Part shown: piece after piece, positions 45,421 through 57,968 of the stretch | Numbering within the stretch: position 1 is the first letter of the stretch | Layout of the letters: each line of letters opens with the position of its first letter | Source of the DNA: Anastatus disparis | Taxonomy: Eukaryota; Arthropoda; Insecta; Hymenoptera; Eupelmidae | Direction: 5' to 3' | DNA: 64,000 bases | Assembly (NCBI GenBank): GCA_017163975.1 | Contig: JAFFSR010000279.1 | Span: forward strand, 124,001 to 188,000 | Notes under the pieces: generated by a model | Database searches by the model: none | Told to the model about the DNA's origin: nothing | The model's input: only the letters and a program-made list of their open reading frames with translations | Translations under genes and position numbers: made by a program

Positions 45421-46552
45421 GCTTCTTTTGGCATACGCTATTTTCAGCACGCTCTAATTTTTCCATTTCACGCTAGATTTAGAACACGCTAATTTTGCTA
45501 ATGTGTGCTAGATTTAGCGCACGCTAATTCTAGCAGACTCTCGTTTTTCCGAACGCTAACATTGCAAGCCTACGCTGGTTTTAGCGTGCGCTTTTTTTAG
45601 CATACGCTAATTTTTCCTTTAAATGCTAGATTTAGCACACGCTAATTTGAGCAGAATTAAGCCTTAGCGCCCGCTGGATTTAGCGAACGCTAATTTCAGC
45701 AGACGCTAATTTCAGAAGATGCTATATTTAGCACCGGCTCATATTGCTAGTTATTGCTAGATTTAGCGCACGCTAATATTATTATTTCATGCTGGATTCA
45801 GCGATCGTGAATAAAAGCGGACTCAAGCTTAGCGCACGTTATTTTCGCAAATAAATGCTAGTTTTAGCACACGCTAACATTGCAAGCTCAAGCTAGTTTT
45901 AACGTGCGCTTCTTTTACCATACGCTCTATTTAGCACACGCTATTTTTTCCGTTTCGCGCTAGATTCAGCACACGCTAATTTTGCTAATGTGTGCTAGAT
46001 TTAGCGCACGCTAGTTCTAGCAGACTTTCGTTTTTGCGCACGCTAACATTGCAAGCCTAGGCTGGTTTGAGCGTGCGCTTCTTTTAGCATAGGCTATATT
46101 CAGCACACGCTAATTTTTCCATTACATGCTAGATTTAGGACACGCTAATTTTAGCAGAATCCAGCCTTATTATTGCCCGCTGGATTTAGCGAACGCTAAT
46201 TTCAGCAGACGCTAATTTCAGAAAGCGCACGTTATTTTCGCAAATAAATGCTAGTTTAAGCACACGCTAACATCGCAAGCTTACGCTAGTTTTAACGCGT
46301 GCTTCTCTTAGCATACGCTATATTCAGCACACGCTAATTTTTCCATTTCACACTAGATTCAGCACACGCTAATTTTGCTAATGTGTGCTAGATTCAGCGC
46401 ACGCTAATTCTAGCAGACTCTTGTTTTTCCGCACGCTAACATTGCAAGCCTACGCTGGTTTTAGCATGCGCTTTTTTAGCATACGCTATATTCAGCACAT
46501 GCTAATTTTTCCATTACATGCTAGATTTAGCACACGTTAATTTGAGCAGAAT
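45420..46552. repeat. TAGCGCACGCTAA satellite, left of centre
   Basis: More than 1.1 kb of words such as TTTAGCGCACGCTAATTT, TGCTAGATTTAGC and GCAAGCCTACGCTGG. A longer-order unit of several hundred bases is visible: the phrase TTTAGCGTGCGCTTNTTTTAGCATACGCTA recurs near 45580, 46065 and 46455. The core TAGCG-CGCTA is self-complementary. Orientation switches at the centre. Confidence 0.85.
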
Positions 46553-46572
46553 CCAGTGTTAGCGCCCACTGG
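46553..46572. repeat. Central palindrome of the giant element
   Basis: CCAGTG-TTAGCGCC-CACTGG. Left of it satellite words read mainly as GCACGCTAA; right of it as TTAGCGTGC. This marks the symmetry point, with about 5.1 kb of arm on the left. Confidence 0.7.
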
Positions 46573-47622
46573 CAATATGAGCAAGTGTTAAATACAGCGT
46601 CTACTTAAATGAGCGTGCACTAAATCCAGCGTATGCTAGAAGAATTAGCGTGCGATGGATCTAGATTCTGCTAAAATAAGCGTGTGCTACATCTAGCGTA
46701 AAATAGAAATATTAGCGTGTGCTGAATAAAGCGTATGCTAAAAGAAGCATACGCCAAAACTAGCTTAGTTAATTTATCGTTTGATAAATCTAGAGTAAAA
46801 TGGATATATTAGCGAGTGTGGAATATAGTCCCTGCTAAAAGAAGCGCACGCTAAAACCAGCGTAGGCTTGCAATGTTAGCGTGCGCAAAAACTAGAGTCT
46901 GCTAGAACTAGCGTGCGCTAAATCTAGCACACATTAGCAAAATTAGCGTGTGCTTAATCTAAAGTCTGCTTTGATTAACAATCGCTAAATCCAGCGTAAA
47001 ATGGTAATATTAGCGTGAGCCGAATACGACCTCTGCTAAAATTAGCGGGCGTTGAATTTAAATATTCTTAGCAAAATTATCAGGTGCTGAGACTCGAGAC
47101 TACTAAAATCAATGTACGCTGAATCCAGTGACAACTAGCAATATTACTTGGTACTGAATATATCATCTGCTAAAATTAGCTTCAGCTGAGATTAGCGTAC
47201 GCTAGCAATATGAACATGCGTAAAGGCTATATTTTCCTACAATCAGTGTGTGCTAAATCTAGCATGAAATAGAAATATTAGCATGTGCTGAATATTGCGA
47301 ATGCTCAAAGGAGTACACGCTAAAACTAGCGTAAGCATCCGATGTTAGCGTGCGCTAGAACTAGAGTCTGCTAATATTAACGTGCGCTAAATTTAGATTT
47401 TTCTAGCAGAATGAGCGCGTACTAATACTTTTTATTGCTAAAATGAGAGTGCACTAAATCTAGCGATAACTAGCAATATTAGCTGTTGCTAAATATAGCA
47501 TCTGCTAAAATTAGCGTCAGTTGAAATTGGCGAACCCCAAATTCAGTAGACGCTAGCATAATTAGCGTGCGCAAAGGCTATATTCTGCTATGATTAGCGT
47601 GTGCGAAATCTAGCGTGAAATA
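46573..47622. repeat. TTAGCGTGCGCTAAATC satellite, right of centre
   Basis: Inverse counterpart of 45420-46552 (for example AATTAGCGTGTGCTTAATCT near 46940 and AAACCAGCGTAGGCTTGCAA near 46853). It is interrupted at 47623 by the twin-hairpin insertion and resumes at 48486-48870. Confidence 0.85.
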
Positions 47623-47849
47623 ATAGTATATTACGCAACAAGTGCGTAAAATATGTGCCTCGCTGCGCTCGGGCGACAAATGAGACGAGTGCGATGATCA
47701 CTTTACGCATTAGTTGCGTATATTATTTTTTCTAACAAGTGCGCAAAATTCTAAGAATGACGAACTTGCGTCTGTGATAGCATGTACAATCTTGTTCGAA
47801 GGCTATCAAGATTGTAAGAGGTAGTCGAGGTCGGGGCGCAGGACGGGGT

Positions 47850-47923
47850 CCAGGGGCGGAGCCCTGGTGGGGGTGCAGGGGGCAAAGCCCCTGCCGGGGG
47901 GGTTCGGGGGGGCAGCGCCCCCC
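47850..47923. repeat. Three tandem G+C-rich hairpins
   Basis: CCAGGGGCGGAGCCCTGG (47850-47867), GCAGGGGGCAAAGCCCCTGC (47875-47894) and GGGGGGGCAGCGCCCCCC (47906-47923), each with a 2-4 base loop, in a strongly A+T-rich neighbourhood. Such stacks are more familiar from organelle or microbial dispersed repeats. An open minus-strand frame here (Pro/Gly-rich) is a by-product. Confidence 0.9.
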
Positions 47924-48107
47924 GCCTCCAAAAAAATAAATAATATTACTAATATAAAAATAAAATTAATAGAACCATCAACGGCAAGCCAGAGTAGAAC
48001 CTGATATCGACCGAGTAACAATTGAGTTGTTTGTTATTTACTCAAGTATTAATCGGTGTATCTTCAAATTAAAAGTTGAGCGCAATAGATATTATTATTA
48101 TGAACAT

Positions 48108-48232
48108 CTATGCACAAGAAAAAAAAAATCTACCGCTTTGTTTTTGAGAAAAGTAAGTAACGCTAAAGTTTTTTCGCGTTACTTACTTTTCTTAAAAACA
48201 AAGCGATAGATTTTTTTCTTCTTGTGTATAAA
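48108..48232. repeat. Long stem-loop with ~55-base arms
   Basis: GCACAAGAAAAAAAAAATCT...TTTTTGAGAAAAGTAAGTAACG pairs with CGTTACTTACTTTTCTTAAAAA...AGATTTTTTTCTTCTTGTG; the loop is near CTAAAGTTTTTT. It lies inside the 47623-48485 insertion. Confidence 0.8.
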
Positions 48233-48241
48233 TATTTGTAA

Positions 48242-48401
48242 CAAATCATTTTACGCACGCTCAAATCATTTTACGCACGCTGTATTCATTTCACGCACGC
48301 TGAAATCATTTTACGCACGCTCAAATCATTTTACGCACGCTAAAATCATTTTACGCACGCTGAAATCATTTTACGCACGCTCGATTCATTTTACGCACGC
48401 T
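48242..48401. repeat. 20-bp tandem repeat, 8 units
   Basis: Unit NAAATCATTTTACGCACGCT repeated eight times with small changes in the first bases (CAAAT, GTATT, GAAAT, AAAAT, CGATT). Lies inside the insertion whose ends also carry GCACGC. Confidence 0.95.
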
Positions 48402-48485
48402 AAACAAATGCGTCTCATAATATGATATTTTATGTACGCAAACGGGTACATGAAATCGAATTTTGCGCACGCCGTTAGAAAAAAA

Positions 48486-48869
48486 TATTAACGTGTGCTT
48501 AATATAGCATATGCAAAAATAAGCGCACGCTAAGACTAGCGTAAGCTTGCAATGTTAGCGTGTGCTGAAACTAGCATTTCTTTGCAAAAATAACGTGTGC
48601 TCAGCTTTGGTCCGCTTTAATTTACGATCGCTAAATCCGGCGTAAAATAAGAATATTAGCGTGCGCTAAATCTAGCAATAACTAGCAATATTAGCTGGTG
48701 CTAAATAAAGCATCTTCCGAAATTAGCGTCTGCTGAAATTAGCGTTCGCCAAATCCAGCGTACGGTAAGGCTAGATTCTGCTAAAATAAGCGTGTGCTAA
48801 ATCTAGCACGAAATGGAAAAATTAGCGTGTGCAGAATATAGCGTATGGTAAAAGAAGCGCACGAACTGT
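48486..48869. repeat. TTAGCGTGCGCTAAATC satellite, right arm continued
   Basis: Continuation of 46573-47622 after the insertion, with the same words (GCGCACGCTAAGACTAGCGT, ATATTAGCGTGCGCTAAATC). It passes into the 72-bp repeat at about 48870. Confidence 0.85.
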
Positions 48870-49590
48870 AGTGATGATTATTGGTGATTATAGTCAATAC
48901 TATAGTTATGTAATAATAACTATGATTGTTTATAAAACTGTAATGATTATTATACGTGATTATAGTAATTACTATAGTTACGTAGCAATAACTAAAAATG
49001 GATGTAAGACTGTAGTGATGATTGTTGGTGATTATAGTCTTAACTATAATTTTGTGGTAATAATTATGATTGATTAAAAAACTGTATTGATGATCATACG
49101 TGATTATAGTCATTACTATAGTTAGGTAGCAATAACTAAAAATGAATGTATGACTGTAGTGATGATCGTAGGTGATTATAGTCTTAACTATAATTTTGTG
49201 GTAATAACTATAATTGATTATAAAACCATTGTAATGATCATAGGTGAATATAATCATTAATTATAATCACTAATTGATTATATAATTGTAGTGAAGATTA
49301 GAAGTGACTATAGTCATTACTATAGTTTTGTGGTGATAACTACAATTGATTATAAAACTTTGGTGATAATCATTGGTGATTATAGTCAATACTATAGTGA
49401 CGTATAATAACTATGATTGATTATTAAACTGTAATGATGATTATACGTGATTATAGTCATTACTGCTGTTACGTAATAATAACTATTTATAATGTAAAAC
49501 TGTTGTAATGATTATATGTCATTACAGTCATATAGTTACGTAGTAATAATTATAATTGAATCGTTAAACTGTACGATCTTAAACAACTTA
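48870..49590. repeat. 72-bp tandem repeat, right arm
   Basis: Mirror of 44700-45420: about ten units with CTATAGTTACGTANNAATAACT, GTGATTATAGTCATTACTATAG and ATTGATTATAAAACTGTA. The repeated reading frames here are artefacts of the 72-base period, which is divisible by three. Confidence 0.9.
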
Positions 49591-49621
49591 TATTAGCAAA
49601 ATATTTTCCGAGTCAAAAGAA

Positions 49622-49915
49622 ATGTCGATGTTAATGGAAAAAGGAGAATATTACATTGTTAACCAAGAAAGTATAATAGGTAATTTCTGCTCCAGACGCG
49701 AATATGAAGACGAGGTCAAAAACACCTTCACTTCCGTGGTTAATATATTACTGTTTCATACACGACGGGCGTCATATTCAGCCGCATTGGGTATACATTT
49801 GTTAATAATACGTAAAGTAGCGGCATTAATATATGATGACATGGAAATAAAAATGTGGCGAAGCACCTACCGGAGTTGGCGAGAAGGGGAAGCTCCAGCT
49901 CCAAAAAATAAATGA
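49622..49915 (+). CDS. 97-codon ORF, right palindrome arm
   Basis: Mirror copy of the 44350-44643 ORF; no family recognised. ATG 49622 to TGA 49913, same length, no indel. Differences are concentrated around residues 20-30 (IGNFCSRREYED versus IGDLCLRRDNKD) and the C-terminal third (DDMEIKMWRSTYR versus DNMKIKMCQSTYR). The open frame extends only a few codons upstream. It sits between the 72-bp array and the ACTCGA-word block. It could be the element's only protein or a captured fragment. Confidence 0.45.
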   Translation: MSMLMEKGEYYIVNQESIIGNFCSRREYEDEVKNTFTSVVNILLFHTRRASYSAALGIHLLIIRKVAALIYDDMEIKMWRSTYRSWREGEAPAPKNK

Positions 49916-49964
49916 AAGATAAACTAGTTTCTACAAAAAATATTAATAAAAAAAGCAGCTATAT

Positions 49965-50170
49965 TTTTGAGTAACATGAGTTATTAGAGTAATTCATATT
50001 TCTTTGAATAATTCGATTCATTCAAGTACTCTGAGCAGCTTATATTTTTTCGAACGATTCGAGTTATTCATATTGTTTTCGAGTAACTCGATCAATTTCA
50101 GACACGAACTCGTAGAGTCGAGTGATGTATTTGACTTGTTCATAAAATCAAATACTCGCACTCATGATTA
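49965..50170. repeat. ACTCGA-word block, right arm
   Basis: Mirror of 44090-44320, with GAATAATTCGATTCATTC, GATTCGAGTTATTCATATT and CGAGTAACTCGAT words. Confidence 0.75.
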
Positions 50171-50179
50171 TTACATTTA

Positions 50180-53100
50180 TTTTACGCATAAACCATAAAC
50201 CAATAAACCCTAAACCCATAAACAATGAAACGTAAAGTAATAAACCTATAAACTATGAACTTATAAACCGTAAACTTATAAACCTATAACTCGTAAAGTT
50301 ATAAACCATAAATCCATAAACCATAAACCCATAAACTATAAATCCATAAACCATAAACCCAAATCCAAGAACCATAAACCATTAACCCATTTACCCATAA
50401 ATCATAAACCAATAAACTATAAACCCATAAACCATAAACCCATCAACCATGAACCTATAAATCCATAAACCATGAACTATAAACCCATATACCATAAAAC
50501 CATGAACCCATAAATCGTAAACCCATGAATGCATAAACCCATAAACCATTAACCCATAAACCATAAACCTATAGACTCTTAAAGCATAAACCCATAAACT
50601 ATAAACCCATAAACCGTTAACCCATAAACAATAAACCCATAAACCATGAACCCATAAACCATAAACCCATGAACTATAAACCCATGAACCTAAAAACCAT
50701 AAACCATGAACCCATAAACCCACAAAACTATGAACCATGAACCCACATACCATAAACCCATAAACCATGAACTATAAACCCATATACCATAAAACCATAA
50801 ATTCATAAATCATAAACCCATAAACTATGAACCATAAACCCATATACCATAAGACCATAGAATAATAAATTGTAAACTCATAAATGGATAAACCCATAAA
50901 CCCTAAACCCATAAATAATAAACCCATAAATTGTAAAGCCATAAACCCATAAAATATGAACCCATAAACAGTAAACTTATAATCCCATAAATCGTAAAGC
51001 CATAAACCCACAAACCCATAAACCCGTAAACTATAAACCCATAAACCAATAACCCAAATCCAAGAACCAGAACCCTATAAACCCATAGACCCTTAAAGCA
51101 TAAACCCATAAATCATAAACCTATAAACCGTAAACCCATGAACCATAAACCAATAAACCCATAGACCCTCAAAGCATAAACCATAAACCCATAAACCGTA
51201 AACCCATAAACCCGTAAACTATAAACTTATAAACCAAAAACCCAAATCCAAGAACCAGAAACCCATAAACCTATAAACCATAAACCAAAAACCCAAATCC
51301 AAGAACCAAAAACCCATAAACCCGTAAACCATAATCCATAGACCCTTAAAGCATAAACCCATAAACCCATAAACCATAGATCCATAAACCGTAAACCCAT
51401 GAACCACAAACCCATAAACCATATACCTATAGACCCTTAAAGCATCAAACCCATAAACCATAAACCCATAAACCGAAAACCCATAAACCATAAACCCATA
51501 AACCATAAACCCATAAACCCATAAACCCATAAACCCATAAACCATGAACCCATAAACCCATAAACCATGAACCCATAAACCATGAACCCATAAACCCATA
51601 AACCATGAACCCATAAACCCATAAACTATGAACCATAAACCCATATACCATGAAACCATAAACTAATAAATCGTTAACTCACAAATGGATGAACCCATAA
51701 ACCATAAACCCATAAACCATAAACCCATAAACCATAGACCCATAAACTCATAAACCCATTAACCATAAACCCATAAACCCATAAACCTCAAAACCATAAA
51801 CCATGAACCCATAAACCCATTAGCTATAAACCATAAATTCATATACCATAAACCCATAAACTATGAACCATAAACCCATATACCATAAAACCATAAACTA
51901 ATAAATCGTAAACTCACAAATGGATAAACACATAAACCAGAAACCCATAAACCCATAAACCATAAACCCATAAACCATAAACCCATAAACCTAAAAACCA
52001 TAAACCATGAACCCATAAACCCATAAACTATGAACCATAAACCCATAAACTATGAACCATAAACCCATATACCATAAACCCATAAACCATAAACCCATAA
52101 ACCCATAAACCATAAACACATAAACCCATAAACCCATAAACCGTGAACCCATAAACCCATAAACTATGAACTATAAATTCATTTACCATAAACTCATAAA
52201 CTATGAACCATAAACCCATATACCATAAAACCATGAACTCATAAACTATGAACCATAAACCCATATACCATAAAACCATAAACTAATAAATCGTTAACTC
52301 ACAAATGGATGAACCCATAAACCAGAAACCCATAAGCCATGAACCCATAAACCATAAACCCATAAACCATAAACCCATAAACCATAAACCCATAAACCAT
52401 AAACCCATAAACCATAAACCCATAAACTCATAAACCCATTAACCATAAACCCATAAACCCATAAACCTCAGAACCATAAACCATGAACCCATAAACCCAT
52501 AAACTATAAACCATAAATTCATATACCATAAACCCATAAACTATGAACCATAAACCCATATACCATAAAACCATAAACTAATAAATCGTAAACTCACAAA
52601 TGGATAAACACATAAACCAGAAACCCATAAACCCATAAACCATAAACCCATAAACCATAAACCCATAAACCTAAAAACCATAAACCATGAACCCATAAAC
52701 CCATAAACTATGAACCATAAACCCATAAACTATGAACCATAAACCCACAAATGGATGAACCCATAAACCATAAACCCATAAACCATAAACCCATAAACCA
52801 TAGACCCATAAACTCATAAACCCATTAACCATAAACCCATAAACCCATAAACCTCAAAACCATAAACCATGAACCCATAAACCCATTAGCTATAAACCAT
52901 AAATTCATATACCATAAACCCATAAACTATGAACCATAAACCCATATACCATAAAACCATAAACTAATAAATCGTAAACTCACAAATGGATAAACACATA
53001 AACCAGAAACCCATAAACCCATAAACCATAAACCCATAAACCATAAACCCATAAACCATAAACCCATAAACCTAAAAACCATAAACCATGAACCCATAAA

Positions 53101-55330
53101 CCCATAAACTATGAACCATAAACCCATAAACTATGAACCATAAACCCATATACCATAAACCCATAAACCATAAACCCATAAACCCATAAACCATAAACAC
53201 ATAAACCCATAAACCCATAAACCATGAACCCATAAACCCATAAACTATGAACTATAAATTCATTTACCATAAACTCATAAACTATGAACCATAAACCCAT
53301 ATACCATAAAACCATGAACTCATAAACTATGAACCATAAACCCATATACCATAAAACCATAAACTAATAAATCGTTAACTCACAAATGGATGAACCCATA
53401 AACCAGAAACCCATAAGCCATGAACCCATAAACCATAAACCCATAAACCATAAACCCATAAACCATAAACCCATAAACCATAAACCCATAAACCATAAAC
53501 CCATAAACTCATAAACCCATTAACCATAAACCCATAAACCCATAAACCTCAGAACCATAAACCATGAACCCATAAACCCATAAACTATAAACCATAAATT
53601 CATATACCATAAACCCATAAACTATGAACCATAAACCCATATACCATAAAACCATAAACTAATAAATCGTAAACTCACAAATGGATAAACACATAAACCA
53701 GAAACCCATAAACCATAAACTCATAAACCATAAACCCATAAACCCTAAACCCATAAACCTTAAAACCATAAACCATGAACCCATAAACCCATAAATTATG
53801 AACCATAAATTCATATACCATAAACCCATAAACTATGAACCATAAACCCATAAACTATGAACCATAAACCCATATACCATAAAACCATAAACCAATAAAT
53901 CGTAAACTCATAAATGGATTAACCCATAAACCAGAAACCCATAAACCCATAAACCATAAACCCATAAACCATAAACCCATAAACTATGAACCATAAACCC
54001 ATATACCATAAACCCATAAACTATGAACCATGAACCCATATACCATAAACCCATAAACTATGAACCATAAACCCATAAACTATGAACCATAAACCCATAT
54101 ACCATAAACCCATATACCATAAACCCATATACCAGAAACCCATAAACTATGAACCATAAGCCCATATACCATAAACCCATAAACTATGAACCATAAACCC
54201 ATATACCATAAAACCATAAACTAATAAATCGTTAACTCACAAATGGATGAACCCATAAACCAGAAACCCATAAGCCATGAACCCATAAACCATAAACCCA
54301 TAAACCATAAACCCATAAACCATAAACCCATAAACCATAAACCCATAAACCATAAACCCATAAACTCATAAACCCATTAACCATAAACCCATAAACCCAT
54401 AAACCTCAGAACCATAAACCATGAACCCATAAACCCATAAACTATAAACCATAAATTCATATACCATAAACCCATAAACTATGAACCATAAACCCATATA
54501 CCATAAAACCATAAACTAATAAATCGTAAACTCACAAATGGATAAACACATAAACCAGAAACCCATAAACCATAAACTCATAAACCATAAACCCATAAAC
54601 CCTAAACCCATAAACCTTAAAACCATAAACCATGAACCCATAAACCCATAAATTATGAACCATAAATTCATATACCATAAACCCATAAACTATGAACCAT
54701 AAACCCATAGCCTATGAACCATAAACCCATATACCATAAAACCATAAACCAATAAATCGTAAACTCATAAATGGATTAACCCATAAACCAGAAACCCATA
54801 AACCCATAAACCATAAACCCATAAACCATAAACCCATAAACTATGAACCATAAACCCATATACCATAAACCCATAAACTATGAACCATGAACCCATATAC
54901 CATAAACCCATAAACTATGAACCATAAACCCATATACCATAAACCCATATACCATAAACCCATATACCAGAAACCCATAAACTATGAACCATAAGCCCAT
55001 ATACCATAAACCCATAAACTATGAACCATAAACCCATATACCATAAAATCATAAACAAATAAATCGTAAACTCATAAATGGATAAACCCATAAACAATAA
55101 ACCCATAAACAATAAACCCATAAACAATAAAACCATCAATAATAAACCCATAAATTGTAAAGCCATAAACCCATAAACTATGAACCCATAAACCGTAAAC
55201 TTATAAACCCATAAATCGTAAAGCCATAAACCCATAAACCCATAAACCATAAACCCATAAACCATATACCCATAAACCATGAACCATAAACCCATAAACC
55301 AAAAAATTATAAAGCCATGAACCATAAACA
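50180..55330. repeat. CCCATAAACCATAAA minisatellite, right arm, with higher-order copies
   Basis: The complement of the left-arm array but about 5.15 kb long. Large segments are re-duplicated: a marker near AATCGTTAACTCACAAATGG occurs at about 51667, 52289, 53371 and 54228, and a second marker, AATCGTAAACTCACAAATGG, at about 51905, 52587, 52972, 53669 and 54527. The block at 52028-52279 is nearly identical to 53109-53360, offset 1081. It expanded after the palindrome formed, or the left arm contracted. Confidence 0.95.
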
Positions 55331-56076
55331 CATCAAATGATATTTTTTCTTATTATAAAATATTTGAAAAATAATTGTTTTATTGTATATAATAATAGTG
55401 TAATAATTCTATGTTCCAAGTTTTTTTTAAATTATTTTAAAAAATTACACAGGCCCACAAAATGAAAAAAAATGTCTGAACTTTTGACCGGACATACATA
55501 TTCCCATGTATTTTTCGACGCTGAATCCGAATCTGTAATAAAAATATGGGGTTTTCCTACCTTTTCTCAGAGTTTTATTGAAAAAACCTCATTTTTACGG
55601 TTTTTTTGCGGTTTTTCGAGTCTAGAAAAAACAAATCATGAGATACGGTTAATTGGACTTCAAAATCGAATTCTACGGGAAAAAATACACGGGAAACCAT
55701 ACCTTCAAATTTTTTTAACGCGATTCTAGTCCTCTGTATGGGGCTGAAAAGATGAGGAAATCGGTAAAAGTCGAAATTTTGCCTAAAATGGATTTAAACA
55801 ATATTAAAATTTAATCATGCGTCTTTTGAAGAGTTGATAAACATTGGAAATACTATCCTGGGGGTTTTCCAGATTGCTGATCATGAATTTGAAGTCAGAT
55901 TGTGTAAAAACTACTTCTAGAGGGCGGTGACAAGAACTGTATATGGTAAATTTATCGATTTTTTAAAAATTTTACGTCTGAAATACTAATTTTAGAGTCT
56001 TTCACAGCATTGACTGTAAATTCAAGATATTAACTTAGCCTGTTGTGTACGTTAAACTTAACATTTTGTCTATGTT

Positions 56077-56079
<3 letters not shown>

Positions 56080-56116
<37 letters not shown>

Positions 56117-57521
56117 GATGATTTTTTTAAATTGGCTTACGCTTACGTACACGTTTCTCTTCGAATGACCGATGTAGAGGATTTCTGACACATTTTTGTC
56201 CTTTTTTCGCAGCTGTTTCTCTTTTTATCATCCAGCAGTAATCTGCTAACATGTTGATACCCCAGTTTCCTTGAAATCTACGTTCAAACTCCTTCAAATC
56301 TTAGTGAAATCGTTCACCATGCTCTTCACTAAAGTCTCCGTTATTTTCAGGAAACTGATCAACGTGTGAATCAAGAAAATGAAGTTTTAAGTTCATTAGA
56401 CAACCCAATTTTTCAAAATTACGTACCATTCTTTTCACAATAGCTTTATAATTCGTGTCTTTGGCATTACCCAAAAATTTCGTCGATACCTCTTTAAAAC
56501 TTAACCATGCTGCCTTTTCAACATCAGTCATGCTTTGTTCAAAGTTTTCGTCTCTAAATAAAGTTCGGAATTCAGGACCATCAAAAATACCTTCATTTAA
56601 TTTAGCATCAGATTTATGGGGAAATACTTTGTTTATATATTGGAAGCATTGACCGTCCTTGTCCAAAGCTTTAACTAATTGCTTTATCAATCCAAGCTTT
56701 ATATGCAGAGGCGGTATCAAAATTTTCGAAGGATTAACGAGTGGATCTTTTATAACATTCTGTTTTCCAGGTTCAAACGATTCTCTTGATGGCCAAATTT
56801 TCTTTTCATAGTGTTTTTCTCTATCTCTGCTATCAAACATGCATAAATAACATGGGTACTTCGTAAATCCAGATTGTTGTCCAAGTATCATAGATAAAAT
56901 CTTTAAATCGCCACATATTTGCCATTTATGTTCTCTATATTTTATTTTCGTTAAAAGTAGTTCAAGATTGGAATACTCTTCTTTAAGTACTGTTGAATGT
57001 GCTAATGGTATAGGAGCATATTTATTTGTGATATTGAGGAGTACTGCTTTAAGGCTGCGCTTTGATGAATCAATGAATAGTCGCCAATTTTCAGGTTTGT
57101 ATATGTTGGGTTTCTATTCATCAATAAGACCTTTCACGTCCGTGCAATAAACCATATTAGAATCATTCTTGAAATAATTTCTAAAGCGCTCTTCTCGATT
57201 ACGATATGCACATACTTTAGTACCCTTTGTCAACATATTTCGTCTCTTAAACTCTGAAGCCATAACCTCTGATTGTTCCTTAGATAAACCACTCTTTCTA
57301 AATGAATCGTTCAGACTTTTTTGATCAAACTTTTCAACAGTTCGTTCTTTACCCTTAGGAATATACTCTTCATCACTATCCAGAGAATGTTCTTCAGGTG
57401 AACTTAGATCTTCTTCATTTGGTGTGTTTGTGTCAGAGACAATTTGATCTGTCAATTTTTTATTTATACTTATTCTGTTGTAAAACTGGGTTTTGTTGTT
57501 TAGAAATGAATTCGGTTTCAT
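56080..57521 (-). pseudogene. Mirrored transposase gene, left arm of B, broken
   Basis: Same gene as the left arm of A, from ATG 57521 (MKPNSFLNNKTQ). It lacks the Glu-to-TAG change of copy A (reads GAG near 56975) but has a TAA after SSIRPFTSVQ-opposite codons near 57113 (LIDE-stop, from a Leu codon) and shares the ERFH-stop-DLKEF TAA near 56300 with the left arm of A. It has no N-terminal cysteine domain. Confidence 0.7.
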
Positions 57522-57968
57522 TTTAAAGCTCCGTTCAGTTAATCACTGTTGTACACTGTCATTGATCTTAAAGCATTGTTTATAAACGAATGGGACTTAT
57601 GATCTTTTTCCAAAGCTATATATATATATATATATATCAGTACTCTATAAGGGTACCTAAAAAAAACCTGCTGCTGCGAAGTATTGGTCACGATGACAAC
57701 TGCCCTGAAAATGGGATGTGTAGAATGATTCGGTGTACTCAATACTTTGCAGTAACGAACCCAGCAAAGGCGCGCTGTCCTGCAGGGGAACACTAGGATG
57801 TGAGAATGATGCCGTAGTGTGTCCGACGACGAGTTGACATTGTCCTCGTCAAAGTCGGAAAGCTCTCATACTTAGGCCTGGGGAGGTATGAGAGTTATCA
57901 CCCCTAGGACGGCGGACTCACCTGCGATCGGAACAGGATTCCTAGTGTGTGGGGTTTAATTCAACAAT

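Larger units (their letters stand above)
47623..48485. mobile_element. Large twin-hairpin-type insertion (family copy 3)
   Basis: The left hairpin ATAGTATATTACGCAACAAGTGCG...TTAGTTGCGTATATTATTTTTT (47623-47731) has a loop with CTCGCTGCGCTCGGG. The body opens with CTAACAAGTGCGCAAAATTC (47733) and closes with the matching inverted GAATTTTGCGCACGCCGTTAG (48458-48478), then an A-run. Surrounding satellite words (TAGCGTGAAATA...AAATATTANCGTGTGCT) join when the insert is removed. The body carries three G+C-rich hairpins, a 125-base stem-loop and a 20-bp tandem repeat. No ORF with recognisable features. Confidence 0.7.

Noticed and set aside
47806..48021. Pro/Gly-rich minus-strand frame
   Set aside because: It runs through the G+C-rich hairpin stack; low-complexity artefact.
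48242..48401. CRISPR-like array
   Set aside because: The 20-bp units are contiguous, with no unique spacers; the setting is eukaryotic.
41867..55330. Telomere or subtelomere interpretation of the ATGGGTTT arrays
   Set aside because: The unit is not TTAGG or a known insect telomere motif, the arrays are internal and mirrored, and unique element sequence flanks both ends.
50391..55331. Minus-strand frames of similar hydrophobic repeats, up to 146 codons
   Set aside because: Same minisatellite in the right arm; the frames are by-products.
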